Positions 35,574 through 44,161 of a stretch of 64,000 bases of DNA are shown here, one piece after another. Each line of letters starts with the position of its first letter. Within the stretch, counting starts at the first letter, position 1. Made by a program: the position numbers and the translations under genes. Location: assembly GCA_947494335.1 (NCBI GenBank), contig CANLUT010000001.1, forward strand, positions 1,047,649-1,111,648, given 5' to 3'. The notes under the pieces were generated by a model. The model ran no database searches. It was not told the origin of the DNA and worked only from the letters and a program-made list of their open reading frames with translations. The DNA comes from Oligoflexales bacterium (lineage in GTDB: Bacteria; Bdellovibrionota_B; Oligoflexia; Oligoflexales; RGVZ01).

Positions 35574-37913
35574 ATGAGTGCAAGCAATAAGTCGACCCTG
35601 TCCTCTTTTTTCAATAAACACGGCACCGTCATGGTCATTTGCTTGGTTTTGAATGCCCTGATTGGCGCATTTATGTGGCTGCACATCACGAGTCGATTGG
35701 GAAATCTTGGGCAAGGCGTTATTGCCATGGAGAATTTGTTGCTTGATTACCGCTTCGTATTACGTGGCAATATCAAACCCAGTGGCAAGATCGGGATCCT
35801 GGGAATCGATGAAAAATCGATACAAAAGTTTGGTCGATGGCCGTTTACTCGCAGTGTCTATGAGCAGGCCTTTGCCAATTTGAAGAAAGCTGGTGCAGAG
35901 TGGATTGGCTTTGACGTGATTTGGGATAAACCGGAGTTGCCTTTGCTGGCAGATGCCGAAGCGGAGCTGTCTCGGCTAAATAACAGCCAGGTCGATTCTC
36001 AAGGAGTCTTAAAGACCATCCAGTCACTGAAGGAAAATAGTCGAGCCGACCAGTCATTAAGCCGTGCTATTCGAGACTACGGAAAAGTTGTCCAAGGTTA
36101 TATGTATTTTGGCAAAGACGAAGCTGAAAATATCGCGCCGCTAAAAGGTCAAGAGTTCGCTTCCATGGATTTACTCATGAATTCAGCAGTAGCTGCTGTA
36201 ATCATGCCAGACGGATTCGATCTTAATAACTATCCCGAACTAAAAGTAGGGGCTGTGATTACAAACACGCCCATGATTGCACAAAGCTCACCCGATTTTG
36301 GCTTTTTCAACAATGAGGCCGTCGATTCCGTGGTGCGCTGGGCTAGTTTACTCATGAGCGCTAATAATAACTTAATGCCGTCTGTTTCTCTAAAAATGGC
36401 GGCTAATATGACAGGCCGCAATATCGTTGCGATGTTTGGACGAATTGGTGTTGACGAGTTGATGCTCAGCAATCCAGAAGACGACGCCGATGTGATATCA
36501 ATTCCAGTGGATCCTCTCGGCGGCGGCCAGATCATGATCAACCATCTTGGGCCAACCAAAACGTTAACTCACATCTCACTTGCAGACGCTTGGGATGATA
36601 CGTTTTCGGATCAGGAACGTCGTCGAATCAAAGGCATGTCATTTCTCATGGGGCCTACAGCGATGGCGATTAACGATATTCGTGCAAACCCATTTGATTC
36701 GAAGTTTGATGGCGTCGAAAACCATGCCACTGTGATCGATAATATAGTTTCAAAGAGATTTTTTAAGCGCCCGGCTGATATTTATAAACTCGAGATGCGG
36801 ATAGTGGGGATCGTTGGCCTTATATTCTCGCTCGTCTTGATTTTTACATCTCCGCTCATGTCAGCCGCCGCTGTTGTGGCCTTTTATGTGGGTTATTATT
36901 ATTTGGATAAGCATCTTTGGTTTTCCAAGGGCATATGGGTCTACATGGGGCTGCCTTATATTCAAATTACTGGCATGTACATGGTAGTGACATTTTACCG
37001 ATATCTAACTGAAGAGCGAGAAAAGAAAAAAATCAAAGGCGCCTTCCAGCATTACTTGTCTCCGGACGTTATGAATCAGGTTTTAGATGACCCAGAGAAG
37101 CTGAAGCTTGGCGGTGAGCGTCGCGAGTGTTCGGTCTTCTTTAGCGATGTTCGTGGATTCACAACGATCTCCGAGTCGTTGCCTCCTGAAAAACTAGTTG
37201 AGTTGATGAATGATTATTTGTCGCCGATGACGGAAATCATTCTCAGAAGCGGCGGCGTGCTCGATAAGTATATTGGCGACGCCATCATGGCCTTTTGGGG
37301 GGCTCCGATCGAGCGCCCCGATCAGGCTGATGTGGCTGCCCAGGTCGTGCTGCAGATGATGGAAAAACTTGAAGAGCTGCGCCGAACGTTTCCCCAGAAA
37401 GGCTTTCCACCCATTGATATCGGATGTGGTGTAAATACGGGATTCATGTCGGTTGGTAACATGGGAAGCTCCGAGCGCTTTGCTTATACAGTTATGGGTG
37501 ATGCTGTGAACTTAAGTGCCCGCTTGGAATCGATCACCAAGGAGTACGGTGTGCGCAGCATCTTTAGTCAGTACACGGTAAAAAAATTAAAGAATCCAAA
37601 TTCCTATTTCTTACGCGATATGGACGATATCGTCGTCAAAGGGAAAAAAGAACCGGTTAAAATCTTTGAGTTGATCCATCCGATGATCCTTCGGTCCGAG
37701 GATCAGGTTCGAGACCTCATTGGAGAGTTTCACCTGGCGCGTGACTATTACAAACAGCAAAAATGGGATAATGCGAAAAACCATTTAAGTAAGTGTTTGA
37801 TGATTCGTCCTCAAGATGAGCCGTCACAGTTATATCTGGAGCGCATTGAGGAGTTTCAGGCATCTCCACCTGGTGATGACTGGAATGGTGTTTATGTATT
37901 CCATCACAAATAA
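35574..37913 (+). CDS. CHASE2-domain class III adenylate cyclase
   Basis: 779 residues. An N-terminal membrane segment (about 20-42) leads to a periplasmic CHASE2 sensor domain (DYRFVLRG...ILGIDEKSIQKFGRWPF), then two or three membrane helices (about 405-485) and a class III cyclase domain. Metal-binding Asp525 (FFSDVRGF) and Asp569 (YIGDAIMAFWG) are present. DKYIGD carries the adenine-specifying Lys, and YTVMGDAVNLSARLE has Thr at the second purine position, as in class IIIb enzymes, so cAMP is the expected product. The last ~60 residues look like a TPR-type helical pair. The ATG at 35574 has a weak GGA; a TTG at 35559 is in frame. No downstream effector is adjacent. Confidence 0.93.
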   Translation: MSASNKSTLSSFFNKHGTVMVICLVLNALIGAFMWLHITSRLGNLGQGVIAMENLLLDYRFVLRGNIKPSGKIGILGIDEKSIQKFGRWPFTRSVYEQAFANLKKAGAEWIGFDVIWDKPELPLLADAEAELSRLNNSQVDSQGVLKTIQSLKENSRADQSLSRAIRDYGKVVQGYMYFGKDEAENIAPLKGQEFASMDLLMNSAVAAVIMPDGFDLNNYPELKVGAVITNTPMIAQSSPDFGFFNNEAVDSVVRWASLLMSANNNLMPSVSLKMAANMTGRNIVAMFGRIGVDELMLSNPEDDADVISIPVDPLGGGQIMINHLGPTKTLTHISLADAWDDTFSDQERRRIKGMSFLMGPTAMAINDIRANPFDSKFDGVENHATVIDNIVSKRFFKRPADIYKLEMRIVGIVGLIFSLVLIFTSPLMSAAAVVAFYVGYYYLDKHLWFSKGIWVYMGLPYIQITGMYMVVTFYRYLTEEREKKKIKGAFQHYLSPDVMNQVLDDPEKLKLGGERRECSVFFSDVRGFTTISESLPPEKLVELMNDYLSPMTEIILRSGGVLDKYIGDAIMAFWGAPIERPDQADVAAQVVLQMMEKLEELRRTFPQKGFPPIDIGCGVNTGFMSVGNMGSSERFAYTVMGDAVNLSARLESITKEYGVRSIFSQYTVKKLKNPNSYFLRDMDDIVVKGKKEPVKIFELIHPMILRSEDQVRDLIGEFHLARDYYKQQKWDNAKNHLSKCLMIRPQDEPSQLYLERIEEFQASPPGDDWNGVYVFHHK

Positions 37914-37928
37914 GTTAATGGCGAATCG

Positions 37929-38801
37929 TTAAGGGGTCTGCGCTGAAGGCGCCGATTCGGGTGCGTCTTCAACCACCATGCGCATCCGCTGATAAAAGTC
38001 CTGCCAATTCGCCGGATCGAGGAGGATTGCTCTATGAGCGGTCCACCAGTCGAAGTAAGTGAACGCTTTATAATGCATGTTTCTGGTCGCAGCCTTGATA
38101 GGACCTGAAGACAGGTAAGGCATGGATGTTTCGTAAATATTGATCCACTGATAATTGGTTGCCTTCGCAATGTAAGGCTCTATGTGGGCCAAATCACGAG
38201 GCGCGCGGTGGCAATCGTGAGGGTCTCCCCACCAACGGAACGTGTTCTGTACTGCGTTAACAGGAAACCAGGCGCTGTGACACAAGTCGTAGCTAACAGG
38301 GTCAATTGTAAGAAGATTCGTTAGCTTGGCGCGTTGATAGAGACCGACCTGATAGGCGACGCGCATAGCCATCCATCCGCCATGGGAATGCCCAGCGATC
38401 ATCACGTCCATTAGTTTGTCATCTGATGTTGAACTCGATTCTTCAAGCTCTTTAAGCTCTTTGCCAAGCATGAGGGCGATCTCTAGCGGTGCAGAGCGCG
38501 GATTCATTTCAAGGGGCTGCGACCACTGACCGTTGGGTTCAATCGTATAAAGGAAAAACCGCTCGTTCCAGTCCCCAATGTGCTGCGTAAAGCCGCCGTC
38601 GAAACAGCCCCAGTAAACACGAGCGTCAGGGTGTTCCTTTGCGATCTCCAGGAATTGATGAGCGGGTGCGCGGTTTGATAGCGTGCAGGATAAGAATCCT
38701 TGCAGGTACACAAAGCGCAAAGATCTCGCTGACGCAACGTCTGCGAAGACGGCCAAGGTTAGGGTTATCAAAAAATTAAATTTTAAAAACATTCGTCCCA
38801 T
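37929..38801 (-). CDS. Secreted alpha/beta hydrolase-like protein
   Basis: 290 residues with a signal peptide (MFLKFNFLITLTLAVFADVASA after a short MGR). The nucleophile elbow GHSHGG sits near residue 137, preceded by strand-like DVMIAG; a DPV segment and a late His (TAHRAIL) could complete the triad. An esterase/lipase-like serine hydrolase acting outside the cytoplasm is likely, with unknown substrate. It has six Cys in the mature part. ATG 38801 or 38792 may be the start; neither has a clear ribosome site. It converges with the adenylate cyclase gene, 15 bp apart. Confidence 0.75.
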   Translation of the reverse strand: MGRMFLKFNFLITLTLAVFADVASARSLRFVYLQGFLSCTLSNRAPAHQFLEIAKEHPDARVYWGCFDGGFTQHIGDWNERFFLYTIEPNGQWSQPLEMNPRSAPLEIALMLGKELKELEESSSTSDDKLMDVMIAGHSHGGWMAMRVAYQVGLYQRAKLTNLLTIDPVSYDLCHSAWFPVNAVQNTFRWWGDPHDCHRAPRDLAHIEPYIAKATNYQWINIYETSMPYLSSGPIKAATRNMHYKAFTYFDWWTAHRAILLDPANWQDFYQRMRMVVEDAPESAPSAQTP

Positions 38802-38942
38802 AGCTTTGGTTTCATTAACACATACATTGTGTTATGTCAATTCTATAAGATATTAAATATTATTATGCTAATCTTAATTAATTAAAATGACTGCTGTTTT
38901 TTAAGTGGTCCTATCCCATGGTCTAGGTTATAAGGCCGCCCT

Positions 38943-39833
38943 ATGACGCAGATGTCTGGACCTAAATTTGACCGAGTGAATGTTGAGATTATCAATACCT
39001 GTAATCTCAAGTGCTCATTCTGCCCAACCCCAGAGCGCCAAATGGCGCGTATGAGTGTTGAGCAATTCTCTAATGTTGCGCGCACATTAAAACCAATGAC
39101 CAAAGAGGTGGTGTTGCACCTTCTCGGTGAGCCGCTTTCACATCCGCAGTTTTCCTCGATCATTCAGGCTGCCTCTGATGCAGCGCTTCCCGTGAATATT
39201 GTAACCAATGGTTTGCTGCTCACGGGTGAGCGCGTGACGGCAGCGTTGCATCCGGTTGTGCGTCAGATCAGTATTTCATTGCAGAGTTTCGGGGATAATT
39301 TTCCGGATCAAAATCCTGAGACATATGTGGCCAAAATCAGGTCTTTTACCGATCGCGCGCAAATTGAGCGCCCAGATTTATATTTGAATCTACGCTTTTG
39401 GGATTTAGACGGTACTGGCGCAACCGAAACTAACCATAACCAAGAGCTAAGACGTGAGATCGCAAAAGCTTACAATGTGGATTGGGACGGTTTAAGCGTT
39501 GATGTGCGACGTAAGAAAAATCACAAATTAAGTGGGCGCCTCTATCTGCATTTTGACAGTCGGTTTACGTGGCCATCCATGGATAATCCAATTCTTCAGG
39601 ACAATGGTTTTTGTCACGGCTTAAAGGGGCATTTTGGTATTCATGCAGACGGCACTGTTGTGCCGTGTTGTCTTGATCATCAAGCAACGATTGCTTTGGG
39701 AAATATTTTTTCTAAGCCCTTAGAAGAGATCTTAGAGTCGCCGCGTGCGCGAGCAATGAAAGAAGGATTTAAACGCGGAGAACTAGTCGAAGATCTTTGT
39801 AAGCGCTGCGGCTACATAGAACGATTTCGCTAG
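38943..39833 (+). CDS. Radical SAM/SPASM-domain protein
   Basis: 296 residues. The radical SAM 4Fe-4S motif is CNLKCSFC (Cys20, Cys24, Cys27), with EVVLHLLGEPLSHP matching the GGEP-like SAM-binding strand. The C-terminus has GFCHGLKGHFGIHADGTVVPCCLD...GN and LCKRCGY, a SPASM-like auxiliary cluster region. Such proteins modify peptides, proteins or small molecules; no precursor peptide gene was found next to it, so the substrate is unknown. AAGG is 7 nt upstream of the ATG. It is a single gene flanked by convergent tRNA-Arg. Confidence 0.88.
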   Translation: MTQMSGPKFDRVNVEIINTCNLKCSFCPTPERQMARMSVEQFSNVARTLKPMTKEVVLHLLGEPLSHPQFSSIIQAASDAALPVNIVTNGLLLTGERVTAALHPVVRQISISLQSFGDNFPDQNPETYVAKIRSFTDRAQIERPDLYLNLRFWDLDGTGATETNHNQELRREIAKAYNVDWDGLSVDVRRKKNHKLSGRLYLHFDSRFTWPSMDNPILQDNGFCHGLKGHFGIHADGTVVPCCLDHQATIALGNIFSKPLEEILESPRARAMKEGFKRGELVEDLCKRCGYIERFR

Positions 39834-39883
39834 GTAGAGAGCGGCTTTAAAAAAAAGTGGGTGATTGTCTTGATAAGGCGAAG

Positions 39884-39956
39884 CGAGGGGTGAGGGACTC
39901 GAACCCCCGATAACCAGCTTAGAAAGCTGGGGCTTTATCCACTAAGCTAACCCCCC
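39884..39956 (-). tRNA. tRNA-Arg (anticodon UCU)
   Basis: A 73-nt cloverleaf: acceptor GGGGGGT/ACCCCTC (one G-U), D stem GCTT/AAGC, anticodon arm CCAGC-TTTCTAA-GCTGG with anticodon TCT, 5-nt variable loop, T arm GGGGG-TTCGAGT-CCCTC, discriminator G. CCA is not encoded. It reads AGA/AGG arginine codons. Confidence 0.96.
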
Positions 39957-40061
39957 GTAGAAGTTAGGTTAATTAGCAAATAAATAAATGCTACGCAAGC
40001 CAGCTTTTTAAGTGCTTGGGATTGCTAGAGCTCGGGGTCTTTAGTCGTTCAGTCTGGGCGC

Positions 40062-40092
40062 AAAAAAAGCACAGACTTAAACCAGCTGTGCT
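40062..40092 (-). terminator. Intrinsic terminator of the ferritin-like gene
   Basis: On the minus strand a perfect 7-bp stem AGCACAG/CTGTGCT with an 11-nt loop is followed by a run of seven T, 25 bp after the stop codon at 40117. Confidence 0.9.
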
Positions 40093-40116
40093 CGTCGGCG
40101 ATGGGTTGCGCCTAAC

Positions 40117-40650
40117 TTAAACCTCACGACTAAATTCGCAAACCTGACGAAGCAGTGCGTTAATGATCGGACGATCAGTTTCGGGTGCGAGGTCAATAAG
40201 TTTACGGTAACGTCGAGCCAATGCCACTTCGATACGATAAACACTCACGCCTAGCATAGGGTCTTGAACAATCGGCGGCATGTAGCGCGACACTTTTGCA
40301 GCGACTGTACCGGTCACCGCGATCAAACCCGACGGATCTGAACTTGGTAAGCCTTTTTGAGCGAAGATGAGTCTGACAAGTTGACGAAGAGCTGCATAGT
40401 GGGAGTCGGTTCTGTCAATGGCACTGGCACCTTGTCGGTCAGACGTGGAGCTCGCTCGCTGCTTGGCCGCGTAAAGAGAGACCGCTGTTTGCTCCAACTG
40501 CAGCGCTCGGTTTAATGCATGAATATAGGGCGTGTCGTTATAGGTTAGTGATGGAGGCGGCACGAATGGCCGCCCGCCAAAAGTCGATAGGGACAGGCTA
40601 CCAATAGAGTCCGGGTAGGTTATCTGATTGTACGTCTTTCGAAATCCCAT
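40117..40650 (-). CDS. Small helical protein, possibly ferritin-like
   Basis: 177 residues, no signal peptide. After a Pro-rich N-terminal stretch the protein is mostly helical: ALNRALQLEQTAVSLYAAKQR, SHYAALRQLVRLIFAQKG, and YRIEVALARRYRKLIDL. The order of Glu, His and Glu in amphipathic helices resembles ferritin-like or COQ7-like four-helix proteins, but the usual ExxH pair is not complete (DxxH), so metal binding is uncertain. It is monocistronic, with its own strong terminator. I would not name a function. Confidence 0.6.
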   Translation of the reverse strand: MGFRKTYNQITYPDSIGSLSLSTFGGRPFVPPPSLTYNDTPYIHALNRALQLEQTAVSLYAAKQRASSTSDRQGASAIDRTDSHYAALRQLVRLIFAQKGLPSSDPSGLIAVTGTVAAKVSRYMPPIVQDPMLGVSVYRIEVALARRYRKLIDLAPETDRPIINALLRQVCEFSREV

Positions 40651-40743
40651 GGGTCCTCTGTCTAATTATTAAGCAGCCCTTCTTGACTGTAAAGGATCGC
40701 CTGTCAGATTTCAAGCCTTAATTTATTAGAATTATGCAATGAT

Positions 40744-41691
40744 TTAGAATCTATAGCCCAGCCCTATACCCGCAACGGGTAGGGGCTTATTGATGACCTT
40801 CCCAAGCTCTGCCTCAGCCTTATCTGCAAGGTCTGTCTGGCTTTTAGACCTAAGGTCCGACAGGGCGCCGGAAAGCTCCTCCGGGGTGCCATCAGGGGCC
40901 AGTATTGAGGCCGTGATGTCGGTGCTTTCACGAGAAGTGATCGGAGCAAAAATACCAAGTTCTGCCATGAAGGCTACCTTCGGTGAGAAGGAATAAATCC
41001 ATCCCGTGGCCAAACGTCCTGCAAAACTCTGAATGTTGACATCTGCATTGAGCGCGATCTTATTTCGCGTTTGAATTGCTGCCGCGTCATTACCGCATGG
41101 AGGTTCTTTACGTGCCTCATTAATGCTGCATACGCGCAAGGGCGCAGCCGTCTCGCCTTTGATGCCAACAGAGCGAAATCCCGCCGCCCAGGTTGTATAC
41201 CAGGCGCCCCCCAAAGGGTGCCAAGCCAAACCAGTGTAAACATGAGGACCCCAGGTTACCTTGAACTTAATATCAAACGCTGGATAAGCGACCGCCAATG
41301 TCTTAGAGCGATCGGAGGTAATGACGTCACTGGGCATCGATACATTCACATCGATGGGCATTGGTCCACTGAGGCCGAGAAAAAAAGCAAGTTTAGATGA
41401 TGTGCTGTAGCGATACTCGAGACGCGTAAGCTCAGGCGTAGCCCCCCAAACTCCGATGACGTGCCGGCGAATTTTCTTGCGGCGCTCGTCCTCTGGTTCT
41501 GGTTCAAAGTCGGCCTCATCCATGATCGGCTTTCCTTGTTTGGATTTTCGACGGTAGTAAAAATCTTTTTTTGCCTGTCCGCCCGCTTTCCAGCTTGGCG
41601 GCAGTTCGTCTTCGCCGAGGGCGGCAGAAGGCGCCGTCAGTGCGACAGCAGCTAGGGAGATCACTGGAATTATTTTCCAATCAAAAGCCAT
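40744..41691 (-). CDS. Outer-membrane protein of unknown function
   Basis: 315 residues starting at ATG 41691 (GGAA 5 nt upstream). A signal peptide (MAFDWKIIPVISLAAVALTAPSAALG) is followed by a charged basic/acidic segment (about 30-75), then barrel-like alternating strands with many aromatics and a final GIGLGYRF ending in Phe. A helical, charged stretch (about 265-300) interrupts the strands. Its family is unknown. It sits divergent to the small DHp gene, about 97 bp away. Confidence 0.7.
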   Translation of the reverse strand: MAFDWKIIPVISLAAVALTAPSAALGEDELPPSWKAGGQAKKDFYYRRKSKQGKPIMDEADFEPEPEDERRKKIRRHVIGVWGATPELTRLEYRYSTSSKLAFFLGLSGPMPIDVNVSMPSDVITSDRSKTLAVAYPAFDIKFKVTWGPHVYTGLAWHPLGGAWYTTWAAGFRSVGIKGETAAPLRVCSINEARKEPPCGNDAAAIQTRNKIALNADVNIQSFAGRLATGWIYSFSPKVAFMAELGIFAPITSRESTDITASILAPDGTPEELSGALSDLRSKSQTDLADKAEAELGKVINKPLPVAGIGLGYRF

Positions 41692-41788
41692 CAAATTCCA
41701 ATTAAGTGATGTGTGTCGTAAAATAAAATGACGCGTCTTCCTTTATTTTACCTGAGGTTGTCTTCGATGTCGTTGTTTGGGGTGTGAG

Positions 41789-42016
41789 ATGGACAAAAAT
41801 CAACAACCGGCAGGTGGCGATGAGCGCAAGACGTTGCACGACTTAGCAAACGCCCTGACCATTGCGCAGGGTAAACTGGCGCTTCTCGTTCGTCAGGTGC
41901 AGCAATCCTCAGAGCCTATCAGTCAAAGCGAAATGGTTCAAAAGCTTGATCAGATTTTAAGCACAATGAACCGAATGGCAGATCTCATCCACGTGCGGCG
42001 CGAGACTTTAAAATAA
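41789..42016 (+). CDS. Stand-alone histidine-kinase DHp-like protein
   Basis: 75 residues from ATG 41789 (GGGG 6 nt upstream). The sequence is two amphipathic helices. The first, LHDLANALTIAQGKLALLV, matches the H-box of sensor kinases with phospho-accepting-type His17 (compare HDLNN..L). The second, QKLDQILSTMNRMADLIHV, matches the second DHp helix. There is no ATPase domain, sensor or receiver domain in the frame or next to it. It could be a phosphotransfer intermediate, like Spo0B or ChpT without their second domain, or a dimerising inhibitor of a kinase. Both are inference. Confidence 0.65.
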   Translation: MDKNQQPAGGDERKTLHDLANALTIAQGKLALLVRQVQQSSEPISQSEMVQKLDQILSTMNRMADLIHVRRETLK

Positions 42017-42188
42017 GCCCTACGCCGCCATCTCAGGCGCTTTTCTACCAATGCGATCTTCCGGTTGCTTATCCCACGTTGCGATGTTTAAATCTTCGTT
42101 GGTATTGCTTAAAAAATATACAAAATAAAGATCCAAGCAGGGGCGGATACGCCTGAGGTTTTGGGATCGTCTTCAATCGGGAAGAGTC

Positions 42189-43124
42189 ATGTCGGTATCG
42201 TCTTCACAGGATCAAGCTACAGCCAGGCTGAGAGAGCGATTGCAACGAATGGTTGGGGATCATGCAGGCAGCACAAATCCCCGACGATCTGACGCCTGTG
42301 CATTAAAATCAAAGTGTCAGACGTGCTGGAATCATAGCGGCGTGGTCCTGGAAGCTAAGGCTTCGACTGTCCATGCTCAGCTTTGTGACTGTGTGAAGTC
42401 TTGTGGTCTTTGTGCTGGAAGCTGTATGGCGCCAAAGAACGGCGCTGTTACGGATTGTGCGCAGCCGAGCCCTAGGCGTGTGATTGCGATTATAAATGAA
42501 GCTCGAATTCCTGCGCGCTACATCGATGCCGACATATCTAAATTTGAAGGATTTTCGGCTAACGAGCGCAGTCAGAAAACAACCTTGATGAATTGGTTTA
42601 AGTCGTTGGTCCCTGGAAAAAGCTCCGGACTACTTCTTAGTGGGCCAGTGGGATTGGGTAAGAGTTGGTTGCTATCCGCGATGGCTAAGCATTTAGCCTT
42701 TCAGGGCATCAGTGTTCGCTATGCGGATTTTTTTCAACTGGTTCATGAACTCCGCGATGCCTACGCTAACGATCTCGCAGATAAGTCGAGTTTAAAACCT
42801 CTTCAGAATGTTGACGTCTTGATTATTGATGAGCTTGGCAAAGGACGTAATACGGAATGGGAGCTCAGCGTCGCCGATAGTTTGATAAGTGAGCGATACA
42901 ATGGGAACAAGTGCGTCATTGCCGCCACGAATTACCCGCTTAAAGGCGGCGATCAAGCCAACCGTCAAATTGATTATCTGCGGGCCGATCATTCTGCTAC
43001 CAACCAGATGAACGCACAAACATTTGAGCCGCTGAGCCAGCGTATTGGTTCGCGCATGTTCTCGCGCCTCTATGAAAACTGTTTATGCTTAGAGATCAGT
43101 GGGTCTGATCGCAGGCGTCGTTAA
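42189..43124 (+). CDS. DnaC/IstB-like AAA+ ATPase with Cys-rich N-terminus
   Basis: 311 residues. The N-terminal part has nine Cys between 37 and 90 in CxxC-like groupings (KCQTC, LCDC, SCGLCAGSC), probably a zinc-binding domain. The C-terminal AAA+ domain has Walker A GPVGLGKS (152-159), Walker B LIIDELG (211-217) and an arginine-finger-like C-terminus (QRIGSRMFSRLYE). This is the architecture of DnaC/DnaI helicase loaders. An IstB transposition helper is less likely, because no istA or IS ends are nearby. GGAAGAG precedes the ATG. The next gene starts 3 nt after the stop and is unknown, so it is probably a functional partner. Confidence 0.85.
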   Translation: MSVSSSQDQATARLRERLQRMVGDHAGSTNPRRSDACALKSKCQTCWNHSGVVLEAKASTVHAQLCDCVKSCGLCAGSCMAPKNGAVTDCAQPSPRRVIAIINEARIPARYIDADISKFEGFSANERSQKTTLMNWFKSLVPGKSSGLLLSGPVGLGKSWLLSAMAKHLAFQGISVRYADFFQLVHELRDAYANDLADKSSLKPLQNVDVLIIDELGKGRNTEWELSVADSLISERYNGNKCVIAATNYPLKGGDQANRQIDYLRADHSATNQMNAQTFEPLSQRIGSRMFSRLYENCLCLEISGSDRRRR

Positions 43125-43127
43125 TCC

Positions 43128-44012
43128 ATGAATAGTCAACCGTCGTCGACATGCCGCATTGGCTTCCTCAACCGCTGGAGTCCGGAGAGTCATCTCTGGG
43201 GAGTTGTGCTAGACGGCGGTATCCTTCAGATCGACCGTAAAGCCTTCTTGTGCTGTGGTGGGGATGGTCTACTAATGGAGTCGATAAGCGAAAGAATTGC
43301 CTCTTTTTGTGGGCTGACGACGCGATGGAACTTGTTGGATTTTGTTGTTCGCCAAGCCTCGCTTTCCCCCGAAAAGGTCCAGGATTTTTGGCGTGGCGTT
43401 CTACTTCAAGCCGAACGCATGGACAAATCTGTTTGCGATCACGAAATGCGGTCGCTCGTTGGCGAGCATCTTGATCAATGGCTTAGCGCCGATAAAGGAA
43501 AACCTTTTTCCTGGCTGTCGCCTGGCTTAGGCGCCAACGGGATCAAACCACATCTGATATCGATTACGGCAGCCGTGCTTTCGTGGCACTACGAGAAAGC
43601 CGTTTTAATGGCTAAGCCTGGGGTTGCGCCGTTACCCATAAACCTCTGGCAGGACATGCTAAAGAGGCATCCGCAGTCCAAGGCGATGATGCTGATTGAG
43701 CTGCCATCGGATCTTTGGAACGCGTCTAAACTGGAGCCGTTGGAGGCTGCGATCGCGTTTGCCTATGAGCGTTGCTTGCCAACATGGTTATATATCAATC
43801 AGCCTGAAGAGTCGCCCTCGGCAGCCTCAGATAGCCGGGGAGATGTCCGAAAGTCGCGCGGTTTTCGGCAGGTAGTGGCATCGCGGCTTGATCAAATCAA
43901 ACATAAGAGTCCTCTTGAATGGCTTTCTGCTCAAGCGCGGAGTCGTTTAACGGAGATTTGTCAGCTGCCAACAGCGCCCAAAGACGTGCCTGGTATTCCA
44001 GAGTTTATTTAA
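43128..44012 (+). CDS. Unknown protein coupled to the DnaC-like gene
   Basis: 294 residues, no signal peptide, no membrane segment. It starts 3 nt after the DnaC-like stop, with no clear ribosome site of its own, so translation is probably coupled. It is rich in Trp, Cys and His in the N-terminal half (GFLNRWSPESHLWGVVLDGG) and has a central AAVLSWHYEKAVLMAK segment; no NTPase or nuclease motif was recognised. Position suggests a role in helicase loading or primosome assembly. That is inference only. Confidence 0.6.
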   Translation: MNSQPSSTCRIGFLNRWSPESHLWGVVLDGGILQIDRKAFLCCGGDGLLMESISERIASFCGLTTRWNLLDFVVRQASLSPEKVQDFWRGVLLQAERMDKSVCDHEMRSLVGEHLDQWLSADKGKPFSWLSPGLGANGIKPHLISITAAVLSWHYEKAVLMAKPGVAPLPINLWQDMLKRHPQSKAMMLIELPSDLWNASKLEPLEAAIAFAYERCLPTWLYINQPEESPSAASDSRGDVRKSRGFRQVVASRLDQIKHKSPLEWLSAQARSRLTEICQLPTAPKDVPGIPEFI

Positions 44013-44118
44013 ATAAGTTTTCAAAACACCAACACGCTTATCTTCACCCTTAGTCTATAGAGACTTTGCGCGGGTGGCCCTTCGATTAGTAGCTGTACTA
44101 AAGAGGACTTACCCAGCG

Positions 44119-44152
44119 CCGATAACTGTTTGCGGTTGCAAACAATTATCGG
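44119..44152 (+). promoter_or_regulatory. Leader hairpin fused to the Shine-Dalgarno sequence
   Basis: CCGATAA-C-TGTTTGC / GCAAACA-A-TTATCGG pairs over 14 of 15 positions with a GGTT tetraloop. The 3' arm ends in the first two bases of GGAGG (44151-44155), the ribosome site of the gene at 44162, so the structure could control translation. There is no T-run. Confidence 0.5.
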
Positions 44153-44161
44153 AGGCTAACC

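Noticed and set aside
40117-40650. COQ7-type hydroxylase
   Set aside because: The helices look ferritin-like, but the paired ExxH metal motifs are not complete.
42189-43124. IstB transposition helper of an IS21-type element
   Set aside because: No istA gene, terminal repeats or target duplication are nearby; the Cys-rich N-terminus fits a helicase loader better.
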